Below the pieces are notes generated by a model. It was not told where the DNA came from. It saw nothing but the letters and a program-made list of their open reading frames with translations, and made no database searches. From Penium margaritaceum (taxonomy: Eukaryota; Streptophyta; Zygnematophyceae; Desmidiales; Peniaceae), in NCBI GenBank assembly GCA_023375785.1, contig SZWC01000041.1, positions 265,815 through 295,169 on the forward strand: a DNA stretch of 29,355 nucleotides, read 5' to 3'. Below, piece after piece: positions 1 through 10,074 of this stretch (its first letter is position 1; every line of letters begins with the position of its first letter). Both the position numbers and the translations under genes were made by a program.

Positions 1-536
1 CGATGTCTGGGTGGCCATGGGTGATGGCTCCATGCCTTAGCCTGAGAAAAGAAAAAGGCAAGAGGTCCAGGGTCAAGACCTGATGGGAGAAATATCCAAA
101 AAGGTCCTTGGTCTTAGGATTGCCTTGTCAGAGTGTGCTGACTAGGATAAAGGTACCTCTCCTTACTTTTTAGGTGAGGTGAGATCCTTGTGTGCTAGCC
201 ATGGACACATGGCGATTCTCCATGGGTTTGTGGGTGATGTGACCACTAGGAGTGTGCCATGAGAGCATTCTCTAGCTCTCTAGGTCGTGTGTGACTGGTC
301 AGCCTGATTGTTAGGCTGATTTCCTCCCTTGTGTGAGATTGTGGACTCTAGTGTGTGAGCCTTAGCCTCCATGGCTAAGTGGTGTGGCTTGTGAGAGGGC
401 TGACTTGCCCAAGCTCTAGCTCTATATGTACTCCATCATTTTGAGTGATTCAATAACCATTCTTCAGCACAAGTGATGCCCTTTCAGTCCCACATGCTCG
501 CTGCTCCAAGGCTCCCTCTCTCCTCTAGCTCCAACA
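1..536 (+). repeat. 5' LTR of element 1 (3' part only)
   Basis: It is nearly identical to the 3' LTR at 5509-5915: I count about 5 differences in 407 aligned bases. It ends in CCAACA, the mirror of the TGTTGG that opens complete copies of this LTR, and is followed two bases later by the primer-binding site. The U3 start is missing because the window begins inside it. Confidence 0.93.
423..428 (+). promoter_or_regulatory. Candidate TATA box of the element 1 LTR
   Basis: A TATATG motif lies about 110 bp before the LTR end and is conserved at the same place in the other family A LTRs. Its position fits a U3/R promoter that would start the genomic transcript. The start site itself is not determined. 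Confidence 0.5.
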
Positions 537-538
537 TT

Positions 539-551
539 TGGTATCAGAGCC
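539..551 (+). other. Primer-binding site (initiator Met tRNA)
   Basis: TGGTATCAGAGCC lies two bases downstream of the LTR end. This is the sequence complementary to the 3' end of plant initiator Met tRNA that many plant copia elements use to start minus-strand cDNA synthesis. Confidence 0.93.
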
Positions 552-1183
552 AGATTCTGCCAGATTCAGCCAGCACAGGCCGTCACTTTGAGAGTGACGG
601 GTTAGGGTCAAACCTTGACCGAATTTGACGATCCACCACTGGATCTTCAAGCTCGCAAGACAAGCTTTCCCACAAACCCAAGATCGCAAAGATCCAACGG
701 TCGGATTGAGAGTTCTGCTCAGAACGAGGTTGGCCAGGGCTACACTCTTCTCTATGAGGAAGACTGTCGCCTTGTGATGACCATAACTCTCTCGTTTCTT
801 TGTCAAATTTAAAACGTGGCACATGCAAAATGTAGTATTTTTCCTAATCATTCCATTGGTGCAAAAATATTTGCATTACATTGATTCGTTTGGGAGAAAC
901 CTTGTTTACAAGCTGGCTGGTCTGAGTTGGAGTAGGAGCAGAATCATACCCTGTTTTCAAGAGGGCATATCTTTCAAAATCTCCTGTTGATGACCCTGTT
1001 TTATGGGTCGATATGAAAGGTTTTGAGCTGAATTTTCTAGTGGTGGGCTCCGTTTTTCCAAATTCCCAGTCTGCTGGCATCTACAGTCCATTTTCTGTCA
1101 GACAGATTTCTGGCAGAAGCAGCAGCAGAAGCAGGAGTAGCGCCGCGACCCAAGGGCAGCGTTGAGCATCACCAAAGCTCAAA
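552..1183 (+). other. Untranslated leader of element 1
   Basis: About 630 bp separate the primer-binding site from the gag ATG. I see no conserved reading frame in it. A partly palindromic motif at 691-708 (GATCCAACGGTCGGATTG) also occurs in U3 of the LTR. Leaders of this kind usually carry packaging or dimerisation signals; that role is an inference here. Confidence 0.75.
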
Positions 1184-2100
1184 ATGGCAGCAGCAGGCGT
1201 GGTAACAGCAGCCCAGCCCTTGGAGAGGCTGGAAGGACGTGCCAACTTCACGTTTTGGAAGATCCGTACCCGCCTCCTTTTGGAGTAGAGGGGCTTGTGG
1301 GAGGTGGTGAGCGGCGATGAGCGCGCTCCGCCTCCATAGGCAAAAGGCATCACCGCAGCGCAGGTGGTGGCGGGGAAGACGCCGCAGAAAGGTGCAGCAG
1401 ATGCAAGTTCATCTACATTTGCAGCGGCGGCGTTTGAGGAGTGGAAGAAGAAGGACAGGCACGCCTACAGGTTGCTTGTCAACACCATCTCCAACCCGCA
1501 TCTTCAGTACATGAGTGACAAGGCAAGAAGTATGAGAGCAAGGATCCTGCATTCCTCATGCTTTTGGAGGAAAAGATGATGGCGCTGAACATGCAGGGTG
1601 GTGAAGGGACGGAGGCGTACCTGGACAGAGCAAAGGAGCTGGCGAAGCAGCAGAGAGCGGCCGGCAACCCTGTGGAAGAGACGCGCTTCATCCTCCTCTT
1701 GCTGAAGGGACTCCCAACCAGCTACAACACGGTGCAAGAGACGCTGGAGTGCCAGCTAACTCTCGACCTCGACTTCATCTGCACACACCTAGTGCAGGTG
1801 GAATTGCGTCGCAATGCAGCAAAGCGTAATGGCGGCGGCAGCAGTGAAGCAGCTTTTGTAGCCACAAGCTCACGCAACCAGCAGCAGTAGCAGCAGTCTG
1901 GGCAGCAAAGAGGCAAGAAGAAAGGCAAATGCCACTACTGCCAGAAATAGGGACACTACAAGGAGTGTTTCAAACTCAAGAGGGACCAGAAGGAGCAGCA
2001 GCAGCAGCAGCAGCAAAAGCAGCACTCTCCACAGCAGCAACAGCAGCAGACACAGTAGCGTCAGCAACAACAGCAGCAGCAGAACCAGGCAGGAGTATGC
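1184..2100 (+). pseudogene. gag: gag of element 1 (broken)
   Basis: Gag forms the virus-like particle and binds the element RNA. The ATG at 1184 opens a reading with the copia gag N-terminal pattern (LERLEG...NFTFWK), then a UBN2-like helical core. Stops occur at 1286-1288 and 1337-1339. Near 1517-1525 a 31-bp segment present in element 2 is missing, which shifts the frame. The rest continues at 1558 in the next frame, with stops at 1888-1890, 1948-1950 and 2056-2058. The zinc knuckle near 1930-1970 has lost one codon, so its spacing is H-X3-C instead of H-X4-C, and one of the stops lies within it. A glutamine-rich linker follows. Not functional. Confidence 0.9.
1995..2095 (+). repeat. CAG/CAA-rich polyglutamine linker, element 1
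   Basis: Runs of CAG with some CAA encode a glutamine-rich linker between the gag zinc knuckle and the protease. The same tract is present in element 2 (13108-13198) with slightly different repeat content, as expected for an unstable trinucleotide tract inside a coding region. Confidence 0.85.
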
Positions 2101-3500
2101 CACTTTGGCAACATGAACGTGGCGAAGGAGGTGCGCGACCGTCTCTTCATGGCGAAGTCTGACATGTCGCAGATGGAGAAGGCGGATCTCGCATGGTACA
2201 AGGACTCATGGTGTACCAAGAGCCTGACGCACCACAAGGAGTGGTTCACACAGCTGCTGTCCATCCCTCCCCGTCCTATTGCACTGGGTGATGATCGGGT
2301 GGTGTATGCTGAGGGGATTGGGATTGTGGAGATGTGGTTGGAGACCCCACGTGGTATTGAAGTGGGAGTGTTCCATAGCGTGCTGTATGTACCTGATGCT
2401 GCATTCAACCTCCTCTCAGTCTCCTCTTTTATAAACACAGGACTGCGCGTCGTCTTCAATGATGACTATGGCTACATCCTCAACAAGGATACAGGAGAGG
2501 AGTTGGCCGGGTCGGTGAAGGAGAGCGACATGTACCGCCTGCTGGGGACGACCAAGATCGCGCGTGAGCAGAGTCTTGCAGCAGTGGTGCAGGCGACAGA
2601 TGGCGAGATCTGGCATGCATGCTATGGCCACATCGGCATGCACGCCTTGTAGTAGCTTCAAGCAAAGCAGATGGTGCATGACCTGCCTACCATCTCCAAC
2701 TTTGAGCAGCAGTTGTGCATCGGCTGTTTGGAGGGGAAGCAGCACCGGGAGGCGTTCTCTGGAGTAGGGGAGCGTGCAAAGGAGGTGTTGGAGCTGGTCC
2801 ACACGGACTTGTGCGGACCGATGCAGACCCAGAGCTTTGGAGGCTCTAGGTATTTCCTGACCTTCATTGATGATTTCAGCCGTTACACTGCTGTGTACTT
2901 CCTTCCTTCCAAGGACCAATGCTTTGACAGGTTCAAGGAGTTCAAGGCCATGGTGGAGAACCAGACTGGTAAGAAGATCAAGGCGCTGTGCAGCGATTGC
3001 GTTGGAGAGTACCTAAGCAAGGAGTTTCAAGACTACCTCGCAGCAGCTGGCATCAAGGCGCAGCGTACCGCGCCGTACTCGCCACAGCAGAATGGTGTAG
3101 CAGAATGCGCCAACCGCACCATCGTTGAGTCGGCGCGCTCCATGCTGCACGCGGCGCGGCTGACCTACGACTTCTGGGCCGAAGCCGTGAGCACTGCGGT
3201 CTACATCAAGAATCGCAATCCCACCAAGGCGCTGGAGCAGATGACAGCGTACGAGGCGTGGTTCGGCAAGAAGCCAAGCGTGGGTCATCTCCGAGCATTT
3301 GGCAGCATGGCGCACATGGACATGCCCAAGGAGAAGCGACAGAAGGAGCAAAGAGTGCGCAGATGCTGATGATTGGCTACGACGTGGCAAGCAAGGCCTA
3401 TCGCCTCTATGAGAGGGATACAAGCCACGTCATTATCTCCAGGGATGTCGTCTTCAACGAGAGCAACGTCATCGGCACCAACATTGTCTGTGAAGAGGCA
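2101..3500 (+). pseudogene. pol: pol of element 1: protease and integrase (broken)
   Basis: The protease would cut the polyprotein and the integrase would insert the cDNA. The aspartic protease active site reads Asp-Ser-Trp at 2203-2211, where element 2 has Asp-Ser-Gly, so the conserved glycine is lost. The GAG-pre-integrase/HHCC zinc region follows and is interrupted by two adjacent TAG stops at 2650-2655. The integrase core keeps its triad: Asp at 2806-2808, Asp at 2995-2997 and Glu at 3103-3105, with 35 residues between the last two. Nearby arginines have become cysteine (CGC to TGC). A 4-bp deletion near 3335 shifts the frame, and the integrase C-terminus continues from about 3340 in another frame. 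Confidence 0.9.
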
Positions 3501-5382
3501 GCAGAACCAACAGCTGACGAGGCAGTGGGAGCAGAAATCCTTCCTTACACAGATTCTCCCGATCCTTCCTCTATTGTGACAGTGGGAGAATCACTGTACT
3601 CTCCCATGTCTGATGCAGCAGATACAGCAGCCTCATCCGCAGAAGCAGAGGAGGGAGATGTAGCACGACCAGCAGCAGCAGTTGTGCCAGCAGCACTGCG
3701 CCAGCCGCCCGCTAACGCTCCAGCACCAGGTCGGAGGTACCCTCTTAGGGTGCGTTACAAGCCTGGTGAGCGCAGCCATTTATGGATGCTACAAAAGCCA
3801 GAACAGATGAACGTCGCAGTTGTAGCAGATTCAGATAAGCCAATGTCATACAAGGAGGCCATGGCTGCACCGGATGCAGCAGATTGGGCGCAAGCCGTGC
3901 AGCAGGAGATACAGTCGCATCTGGACAACGGCACGTGGGAGCTGACTGAGCGTCCACCTGGACGCAAGGTGATCAAGTGCAAGTGGGTGTTCAAGAAGAA
4001 ACGGGGAGCAGATGGCAACCTGGAAAAGTACAAGGCAAGACTGGTCGCCAAGGGCTACTCGCAGCAGAAGGGCATCGACTACACGGAAACTTTTTGCTCA
4101 TGTTGCAAAGTTTGCCTCTGTGCGTAAGCTCCTCTCTTATGCAGCAGCTGAGGACTTTGAGGTTCACCACATGGATGTCAAGACGGCATTCTTGAAAGGT
4201 GTCTTGGAGGAGGAGATCTACATGGAGCAGCCGGAGGGGTTCGTCATGGATGGCCAGGAGCACCTGGTTTGCAAGCTGCAGAAGTCGTTGTACGGCCTCA
4301 AGCAAGCGTCGCGTGCCTGGAACCAAAAGTTGGATGCCGCGCTGCAGTGCATGGGGTTTGAGCACAGCGAGTGTGACTACAGCGTGTATCGCTGGCAGCA
4401 TGAGCATGATATCCTTATCATCATTGTCTATGTAGATGACATGCTCCTCCTTTCCAACAGCATGTCTGCACTGCAGGAGTTCAAGGAGGCCATGCAGGAG
4501 CGCTTCCAGATGTCTGATCTCGGGGAGGCGTCATACTTCCTCGGTATCCAGATCACGCGTGACCGCAAATCACGCTCTCTCTCGCTGCAGCAGAGTTGCT
4601 ACATCAAGGACGTCCTGCAGCGGTTCGGCATGGCAGAGGCCAAACCCATCGGCACGCCGCTAGAGACGCGGCAGTACCTCGTGAGCTTCAGTGGAGAAGC
4701 AGAAGCAGCTGAGCGGCAGAAGTACCAGAGTGCCGTCGGCAGTCTCATGTACCTGATGGTGGCAACCAGGCCGGACCTCGCAGAGGCTGTGAGCGCTGTG
4801 AGCCAGCACATGGCTAACCCTGGCCCTAAGCACCAGAAGGTAGTGAAGCGGATCTTCCGCTATCTTGCTGGAACCGCCAACATCGGCATCACCTACAACG
4901 GCAACGACAACAACATCATCGGCTACTCAGACGCATATTGGGCTTCAAACCCTGAGACTCGCAAGTCCATCGCTGGACATGTGTTTCTCATGAATGGAGG
5001 TGCCATCAGCTGGTGCAGCAAGCGGCAGGTGGTCGTGGCCACCTCAAGCACAGAAGCTGAGTACGTCTCTCTCAGTTTTGGAGCGAAGGAAGCAGTTTGG
5101 CTCCAGCGTCTCATGGCGGAGATGAGTGGGAGTGCAGCAAATCCTGCTCCCATGCGCGTCGACAACCAGAGCGCTATTGCACTCGCCAAGAATCCCGAGC
5201 ACCATACTCGCACCAAGCACATTGACATCGCCTATCACTTCATCAGGCACATGGTGTAGGAGTGTGCTATCAAGCTTGAGTTCACTCCAACCAGCAAGCA
5301 GGTCGCTGATTTCTGCACCAAGCCAGTGACGCGTGAGAAGTAGCAGTTCTGCATGAAGGCATGTGGACTCAGCCCACTCTGA
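3501..5382 (+). pseudogene. pol: pol of element 1: linker, reverse transcriptase and RNase H (broken)
   Basis: After a Pro/Ala/Glu-rich linker, the RT begins near 3830. One extra base in the run near 4095 shifts the frame. Downstream the RT is open, with its first Asp in MDVKTAF (about 4170) and an intact YVDD at 4429-4440. The RNase H part includes the WCSKRQ and STEAEY motifs and the DNQSAI Asp. The DADWAS motif reads DAYWAS here, a change at the second Asp. TAG stops at 5257-5259 and 5341-5343 break the C-terminus; both positions are CAG in sister copies. The natural stop is TGA at 5380-5382, just before the polypurine tract. Confidence 0.9.
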
Positions 5383-5389
5383 CTACGGC

Positions 5390-5400
5390 AAAGTGGGAGA
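5390..5400 (+). other. Polypurine tract of element 1
   Basis: AAAGTGGGAGA stands one base before the 3' LTR, the usual place where the RNA fragment that primes plus-strand DNA synthesis is kept. Elements 2 and 3 have the same sequence. Confidence 0.88.
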
Positions 5401-5401
5401 T

Positions 5402-5915
5402 TGTTGGGAAAGGAGCCATCCGGCTCAATTTCAGGTCCACAGGAGCAAGTTCCAGGAAACTTCCAGATGCCTACTCCGATTGATGATCCCTCCTCACCAT
5501 TGGAAAGNAGAGTGTGCTGACTAGGATAAAGGTACCTCTCCTTACTTTTTAGGTGAGGTGAGATCCTTGTGTGCTAGCCATGGACACATGGCGATTCTCC
5601 ATGGGTTTGTGGGTGATGTGACCACTAGGAGTGTGCCATGAGAGCATTCTCTAGCTCTCTAGGTCGTGTGTGACTGGTCAGCCTGATTGTTAGGCTGGTT
5701 TCCTCCCTTGTGTGAGATTGTGGACTCTAGTGTGTGAGCCTTAGCCTCCATGGCTAAGTGGTGTGGCTTGTGAGAGGGCTGACTTGCCCAAGCTCTAGCT
5801 CTATATGTACTCCATCATTTTGAGTGATTCAACAACCATTCTTCAGCACAAGTGATGCCCTTTCAGTCCCACATGCTCGCTGCTCAAAGGCTCCGTCTCT
5901 CCTCCAGCTCCAACA
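5402..5915 (+). repeat. 3' LTR of element 1 (with assembly gap)
   Basis: It starts TGTTGG and ends CCAACA. Compared with the complete LTR at 11071-11808, about 225 bp are missing at the n at 5508. The part after the gap differs from the 5' LTR at only about 5 positions. Confidence 0.92.
5508..5508. other. Assembly gap written as a single n
   Basis: The LTR sequence jumps from the position equivalent to about 11176 to the position equivalent to about 11402 of element 2. The n therefore hides roughly 225 bp and is not one unknown base. Confidence 0.85.
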
Positions 5916-5920
5916 AGATC

Positions 5921-6370
5921 CCAGCTGACTGTCTAAATTTTTCCTCACCAAACGGTGGACAAGAAGGTTTGAAGAGACAGCTTAGAACATTTGAACTTCC
6001 TTCCTGGTGTCTAGCGCCACTTGATGGTCAGAAGGAGCGCCACATAGGTAGGGAGGATGATGCAATCGAGATGGACCCCAAAGTGGCTCATCCAAGGAGC
6101 CACTACGTGCCTAGGCTAGAGGCTGGCTCTAGAACAATAAGTACATGTCACTTATCTGTCCACTAGAGGCAGATAAGTCCAAGAAGTTACCTATTTACGC
6201 GAAAGTGACCAGGTGCTAACGACACTATGCAAGGAAGTGAATCCTATGAGCTGCTCAATGTAGAACCATGATTGTGCGGGTTTTATGTCATCCTAGTTGT
6301 CATACAAGGAGACGGCAAGTACCATCGTGTCAGCCTAGTTTTCTAGTCCGTTGCCTCAAGCTGGTTGACA
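5921..6370 (+). repeat. LTR fragment of B1
   Basis: Aligned by eye with 18600-19118 (B3) and 10325-10789 (solo LTR). Shared landmarks are the stretch around GGATGATGCAAT, the CTAGGCTAGAGGCT segment, a TATA-like region near 6130, and GTGTCAGCCT near 6330. The copies are clearly diverged, so this family is much older than family A here. The right boundary is uncertain by tens of bases. Confidence 0.75.
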
Positions 6371-6749
6371 GAAGGTTATGGGCCGAAACTGACTAATTAT
6401 AAGGCACGTTTGTGCACACTCTCTTTTCCTCTCTGTCTTCTAGTACGCATTAGCTCCATTTGCTCCCTTTGCTCTATCTTCTCTAATGGCGTGTGCTTGC
6501 ACCAGGCAAACAAGGGCTAATGAGAAGCTCTCTCCTTGGAGGTATGACCCCTGGGCCCTAACCAGGATAAGGTCTGCTGTTGGAGGTATGATCCTTGTTT
6601 ATCTAGAGTCCATTCTCATCTGATTGTACGTGATAAACCTCTAAGGGTTAAGAAACGGATCTGCATCTTCTAAACAGGTGGTAGACAACGGCCCAGATAG
6701 GCATATGTCGCCTTCAATGAATCACATAAACAGAGATGCACAGAGAAGT
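6371..6749 (+). other. Leader region of B1
   Basis: It resembles 19119-19484 of B3 and carries no reading frame I can support. I did not find the TGGTATCAGAGC primer site of family A, and no other primer-binding site was recognised. Confidence 0.55.
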
Positions 6750-7560
6750 ATGACGATACCCACGATGACCACTCTTGAGCACGTCAATAGTGGCATATCA
6801 AAGTTCACACCGATAGGTTTTCTCTTATGGAAATAGTAATTTGAGATTATCACGAGGGTGCATGGCTACTTGAATATATTCCTTGAATAAGGCGTTGAAC
6901 CTCCATCAACTGATGCTCGATATGAAGCATGGAGCATAAAAAATGACAAGGCGCTTGCAATTATTGAGACAGTAGTGCATGCGTCACCGCATGTGCACAT
7001 CCAAGGTAGCACACTTGCATCAAAGGTTTATGAAAATGCTGTCACATATATAACAATCAAGGGCTTTTGCAAGTCACGTCTTCATCGTTTAAAAACTGAT
7101 TTTGATAAAGGTGAGTGAGGGAGAGTCAATTCCAGACTTCATACTCTTCTTTCAAGGATTACTATAGCAAATGACCCAGATGAACCAAGAAATTGACGCC
7201 AACATGCAGGTCATCATCCTTCTCATGGTGTTGCCTGAAATAAAGGGTCCTTTGATGATCGTCTTTGGCAGTTTGAAGGAGGAGGACTTGACATATGAGA
7301 TAGTCTCTGAGTACGCACACACATGGCCATGCATCACAGCAATAGTGAGGCTAAAATTTTAGCATATGATACACAGTACGGTGGCCATAGCAACAACTCC
7401 TCTTATGGTCGGAGCGGTAGCGCAAGCGGTGGCGGTGGAGGAAGAGGCGATGGCCGCAGTAGAAAGGGTGCAACACGTCTTCGAAGTACCATAAGTGTGG
7501 CAAGCCTTGACATTAGACGACAGAGTGTAAGACTCCCAAAAAGGAAGACAAAGATCATGG
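6750..7560 (+). pseudogene. gag: gag of B1 (broken)
   Basis: The ATG at 6750 matches the position of the gag ATG of B3. The product would be a copia UBN2-type gag with the motif HGYLNIFLE and, later, a segment around EIDANMQVIILLMVLPEIKG that B3 shares in part. Two adjacent stops at 6834-6839 replace Trp-Gln codons seen in B3, and further stops and frame changes follow. A Gly/Ser/Arg-rich stretch leads to a zinc knuckle at 7487-7528, in which the first Cys reads Tyr and two positions are stops. Not functional. Confidence 0.78.
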
Positions 7561-9385
7561 TGGTAAAAACAAGGACAAGGGAAAGAATAAGAGTGTGCCG
7601 ACAACCAAGGGAGCGACACTTCTGAAGGGAGATAAACCGATGAGCATTAACGTGAACAGTTCCTAAAAATACTTGAAGCATACGAATGGTGTCTACATGC
7701 CGTCTTTTGCGGCAAGCCTTTTATCTCTGTCGGAAATCATGGACCACGACGTGATGGTCAGCTTCACGGAGGAAGAGGCCATAATTGATAGTATCTACAT
7801 GCTGTAGACCAAGGCAACTGAGAGTACGAATGAGGGATATGCAGAAGTTGGAGAGACCAAGTCTTCAAAGCCTGATGTTTCACCAGAGGTCGTCACCATG
7901 GAGGCCAACTCTACCAAATACATAGATGCCAAGCAGTGACAGAGGCGGCTCTGCCAGGTGGCCGGCATCATACTCCAAGCTAAGCAATGGCACGAAGCAG
8001 TTCATGGAATGGAGGGATGTAACACTAAGGATGAAAGAGAGTACAAGAAGCTGTGTGAGCTATACATCCAAAGCAAGGCAACGAGAAAGCCCTTTAGTTG
8101 TAATGGGCAAGGTACGGTAGGAATCTTGGAATGTTGTGCTCTTATGTGTTTGTAACATTCTGTACTCCCTCAAACGGTGGCAACAAAATACCCTGACCTT
8201 CATTTATGACCACAGTAACAAGATGTTGATCTATTTCCTCGGGACAAAGGAAGACATCAACAAGAAGCAGCAAGAGTTTGTCGTCATGGTACAGCGACAG
8301 CCGATGAAGGTCAAAGCACTACGCACAAATACCGGTAGTGAGTACAAGGAGTGCAAAGGTTGGTCAAGCTAGCACGGCATCAACCACAAGACTACCACGT
8401 CTTATACCACTCAGATCAAAGGCATTGCTGAGCAATTGAACCAGACCATCATGAGCATGACATGAAGCATGCTCGTTTACGCCAAACTACAACCTCGTTT
8501 CAAGGCTGAAGCTATAAGAACTAGTTACTACCTTGTAAATCTCATACCTACAGCCGCGATTAGAAGACGTCGCAAGAAGTAGTAAGAGAAGCAGCTCAAG
8601 ACGCCAGAGAAGGCATGGTGACGGAAGAAGTACGATGCCTTACACTTAAGGGTCTTTAACTATACTACCTGGGCAAAGGTCTGAGCAAGAGAACTAAGTG
8701 GCAAGCTGGATGCATGTGCTTGCAACTTTGTAATGGTCGGATAAAATACCACACACAAGGCGCATACGCTTTGGGACCAAGTGGCTAGAAAGCTCATTAG
8801 GAGCCGGGATGTCAAGTCTGATGAAAGCACGTTCGGCAAGGGAGAGTCGTTGGATCCTATCCATACTCTGAAATGAAGAGAGTAGGCCGTGTTCCTTGAA
8901 TCACGTGATCACGCACTTGAGAACTGACAGATGGTGCGATTGAAGGAGAACAATGATGCGGCAAGGAGAGTTGTTATGCAGGCTGACTTTGTAATGCACT
9001 CTGACACTGTGTCTGAGATTTCCGAGGCCTCTAAGATGAACTCTAAGCCGGTGGCTCTTCCTCAAATAATGGATCAGTGGCAGCGCAAGAGACATAGGAA
9101 CAACTAAGCATGGAAGCACCACCAAGAACACTTTACCATAGTACCCGCTAGAAGAAACCTCTGCCTAAGTATGATGTTGAGAATGCGGAATAGATTGGAC
9201 TCACCTGGTCATGCTTGGCTCTAGAAGAGCCTATGACTATAGCTCAGGCTATAAAAATGCCGTATATGGCCAATTGGAAGGAGGCAGTGAATAGCGAACT
9301 AGCATCCATTGAAGAAAATGAAACACGGGATCTGGTGGACAGGCTCCAAAATGCCCACATAGTGGGTTCAAGCTGGGTACGCTAG
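7561..9385 (+). pseudogene. pol: pol of B1: protease, integrase and start of RT (broken)
   Basis: Pieces of a copia pol are recognisable by comparison with B3. A protease C-terminal stretch (VYMPSFAA) lies near 7690. A GAG-pre-integrase remnant lies near 7930-8100. An integrase core follows from about 8220, with KALRTNTGSEY, in which the second catalytic Asp reads Asn, and GIAEQLNQT with its Glu retained. The C-terminal KAYALWDQVARKLIRSRDV lies near 8760-8815. The RT start (MPYMANWKEAVNSELASIEE) is at about 9255-9320. Many stops. It ends at the inverted junction with B2. Confidence 0.8.
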
Positions 9386-10074
9386 AAACAACCGCCCTCT
9401 TTGACCCCACCACGTTTATGGACCTGTCCGTTAGAACCCTTGATTCGTTTTCTTCAATATATGCCAGTTTGCTATCCATTCATCCTTGTACTTGGCCGCA
9501 TCTGGCATGTTCATAGCCTCCGATATAGTCACAAGCTGTCCTTTAGCCAAGCATGACCAGCTCAGTCCGGTCCATTGTGCACTCTTTGCATCGTACTTAG
9601 GCGGAGGTTTCTTCTGGCACGTAGTGTACCGAGTGCTGTTGGTGGTGCTTCAAGGCTTAGTTCCTTGTACTACTCTTGCACTACCACTTCTCCGTTGTTT
9701 GCGGTAGAGCCACCGGTCTTACAGTTCAACTTAGAGGCTTCACGCGATTCAAACTCTGTGTTAGAGTCTTTGTTCTGTCACCCTACACAACCTCTCTTCC
9801 TACCGCACCATCCTTCTCCTTCATTGGGACCATTTACCTATTATCCATTGCCCGATCACCTTACTCGAGCAACACAACCTACTCTCCTAATTTGGGAGCA
9901 TTGACATGATCCAACAACTCTCCCTTGGCGAGCGTCCTATCATCAAACTTGACATCTCGGCTCTTGATGAGCTTTCTCGCCGCTTGGTCCCATAGTCTGT
10001 ACGCCTTGTGTGTAGTGTCATATCCGACCATTACATTATTCCGACCACGAGCATCCACCTTGCCAATTCGTTCT
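9386..10074 (-). pseudogene. pol: B2 fragment: integrase C-terminus, linker and start of RT
   Basis: On the minus strand this reads an integrase C-terminal segment (MVGYDTTHKAYRLWDQAARK) around 9970-10050, a linker, and an RT start (DSKLAYIEENESRVLTDRS) near 9420-9480. It closely parallels 8700-9380 of B1 in the opposite direction. The plus-strand reading frames in 9486-9909 are shadows of this linker. The left limit is the junction with B1; the right limit is the solo LTR at 10075. Confidence 0.8.

Larger units (their letters stand above)
1..5915 (+). mobile_element. Family A Ty1/copia LTR retrotransposon, element 1 (left end cut by window)
   Basis: The order is 5' LTR remnant, primer-binding site, leader, gag, protease, integrase, RT, RNase H, polypurine tract and 3' LTR, which is the Ty1/copia order (integrase before RT). 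The first about 200 bp of the 5' LTR lie outside the window. The 3' LTR ends in CCAACA at 5915 and runs straight into a family B LTR, so element 1 inserted into B1. The right-hand candidate target duplication is AGATC (5916-5920); its partner is off the window. The coding frame is broken by seven or more in-frame stops, a 31-bp deletion in gag, a 4-bp deletion near 3335 and a 1-bp insertion near 4095, so this copy cannot make its own proteins. Confidence 0.95.
5916..9385 (+). mobile_element. Family B copia element B1 (old, 5' part of LTR off window, truncated in RT)
   Basis: Recognised by its similarity to B3 (18350-22445): LTR fragment, leader, gag, zinc knuckle, protease/integrase and RT start follow in the same order. 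Element 1 is inserted in its LTR, so the LTR start lies beyond the left edge. It ends in the first part of RT at about 9385, where it meets the inverted element B2. Many stops and frame changes show long decay. Confidence 0.82.

Noticed and set aside
539..551. tRNA-like sequence as a tRNA gene
   Set aside because: Only the 13-base primer-binding site is present, with no tRNA fold around it.
1995..2095. CAG tract as an independent microsatellite
   Set aside because: It is an in-frame Gln linker at the same place in two elements, so it is part of gag-pol.
7112..7125. GTGAGT in B1 gag as a splice donor
   Set aside because: No matching acceptor or conserved use in B3; it looks like a small insertion in a decayed frame.
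9486..9909. Plus-strand frames here as a host gene fragment
   Set aside because: The minus strand matches the B1 linker and RT start closely, so this is B2 read backwards.
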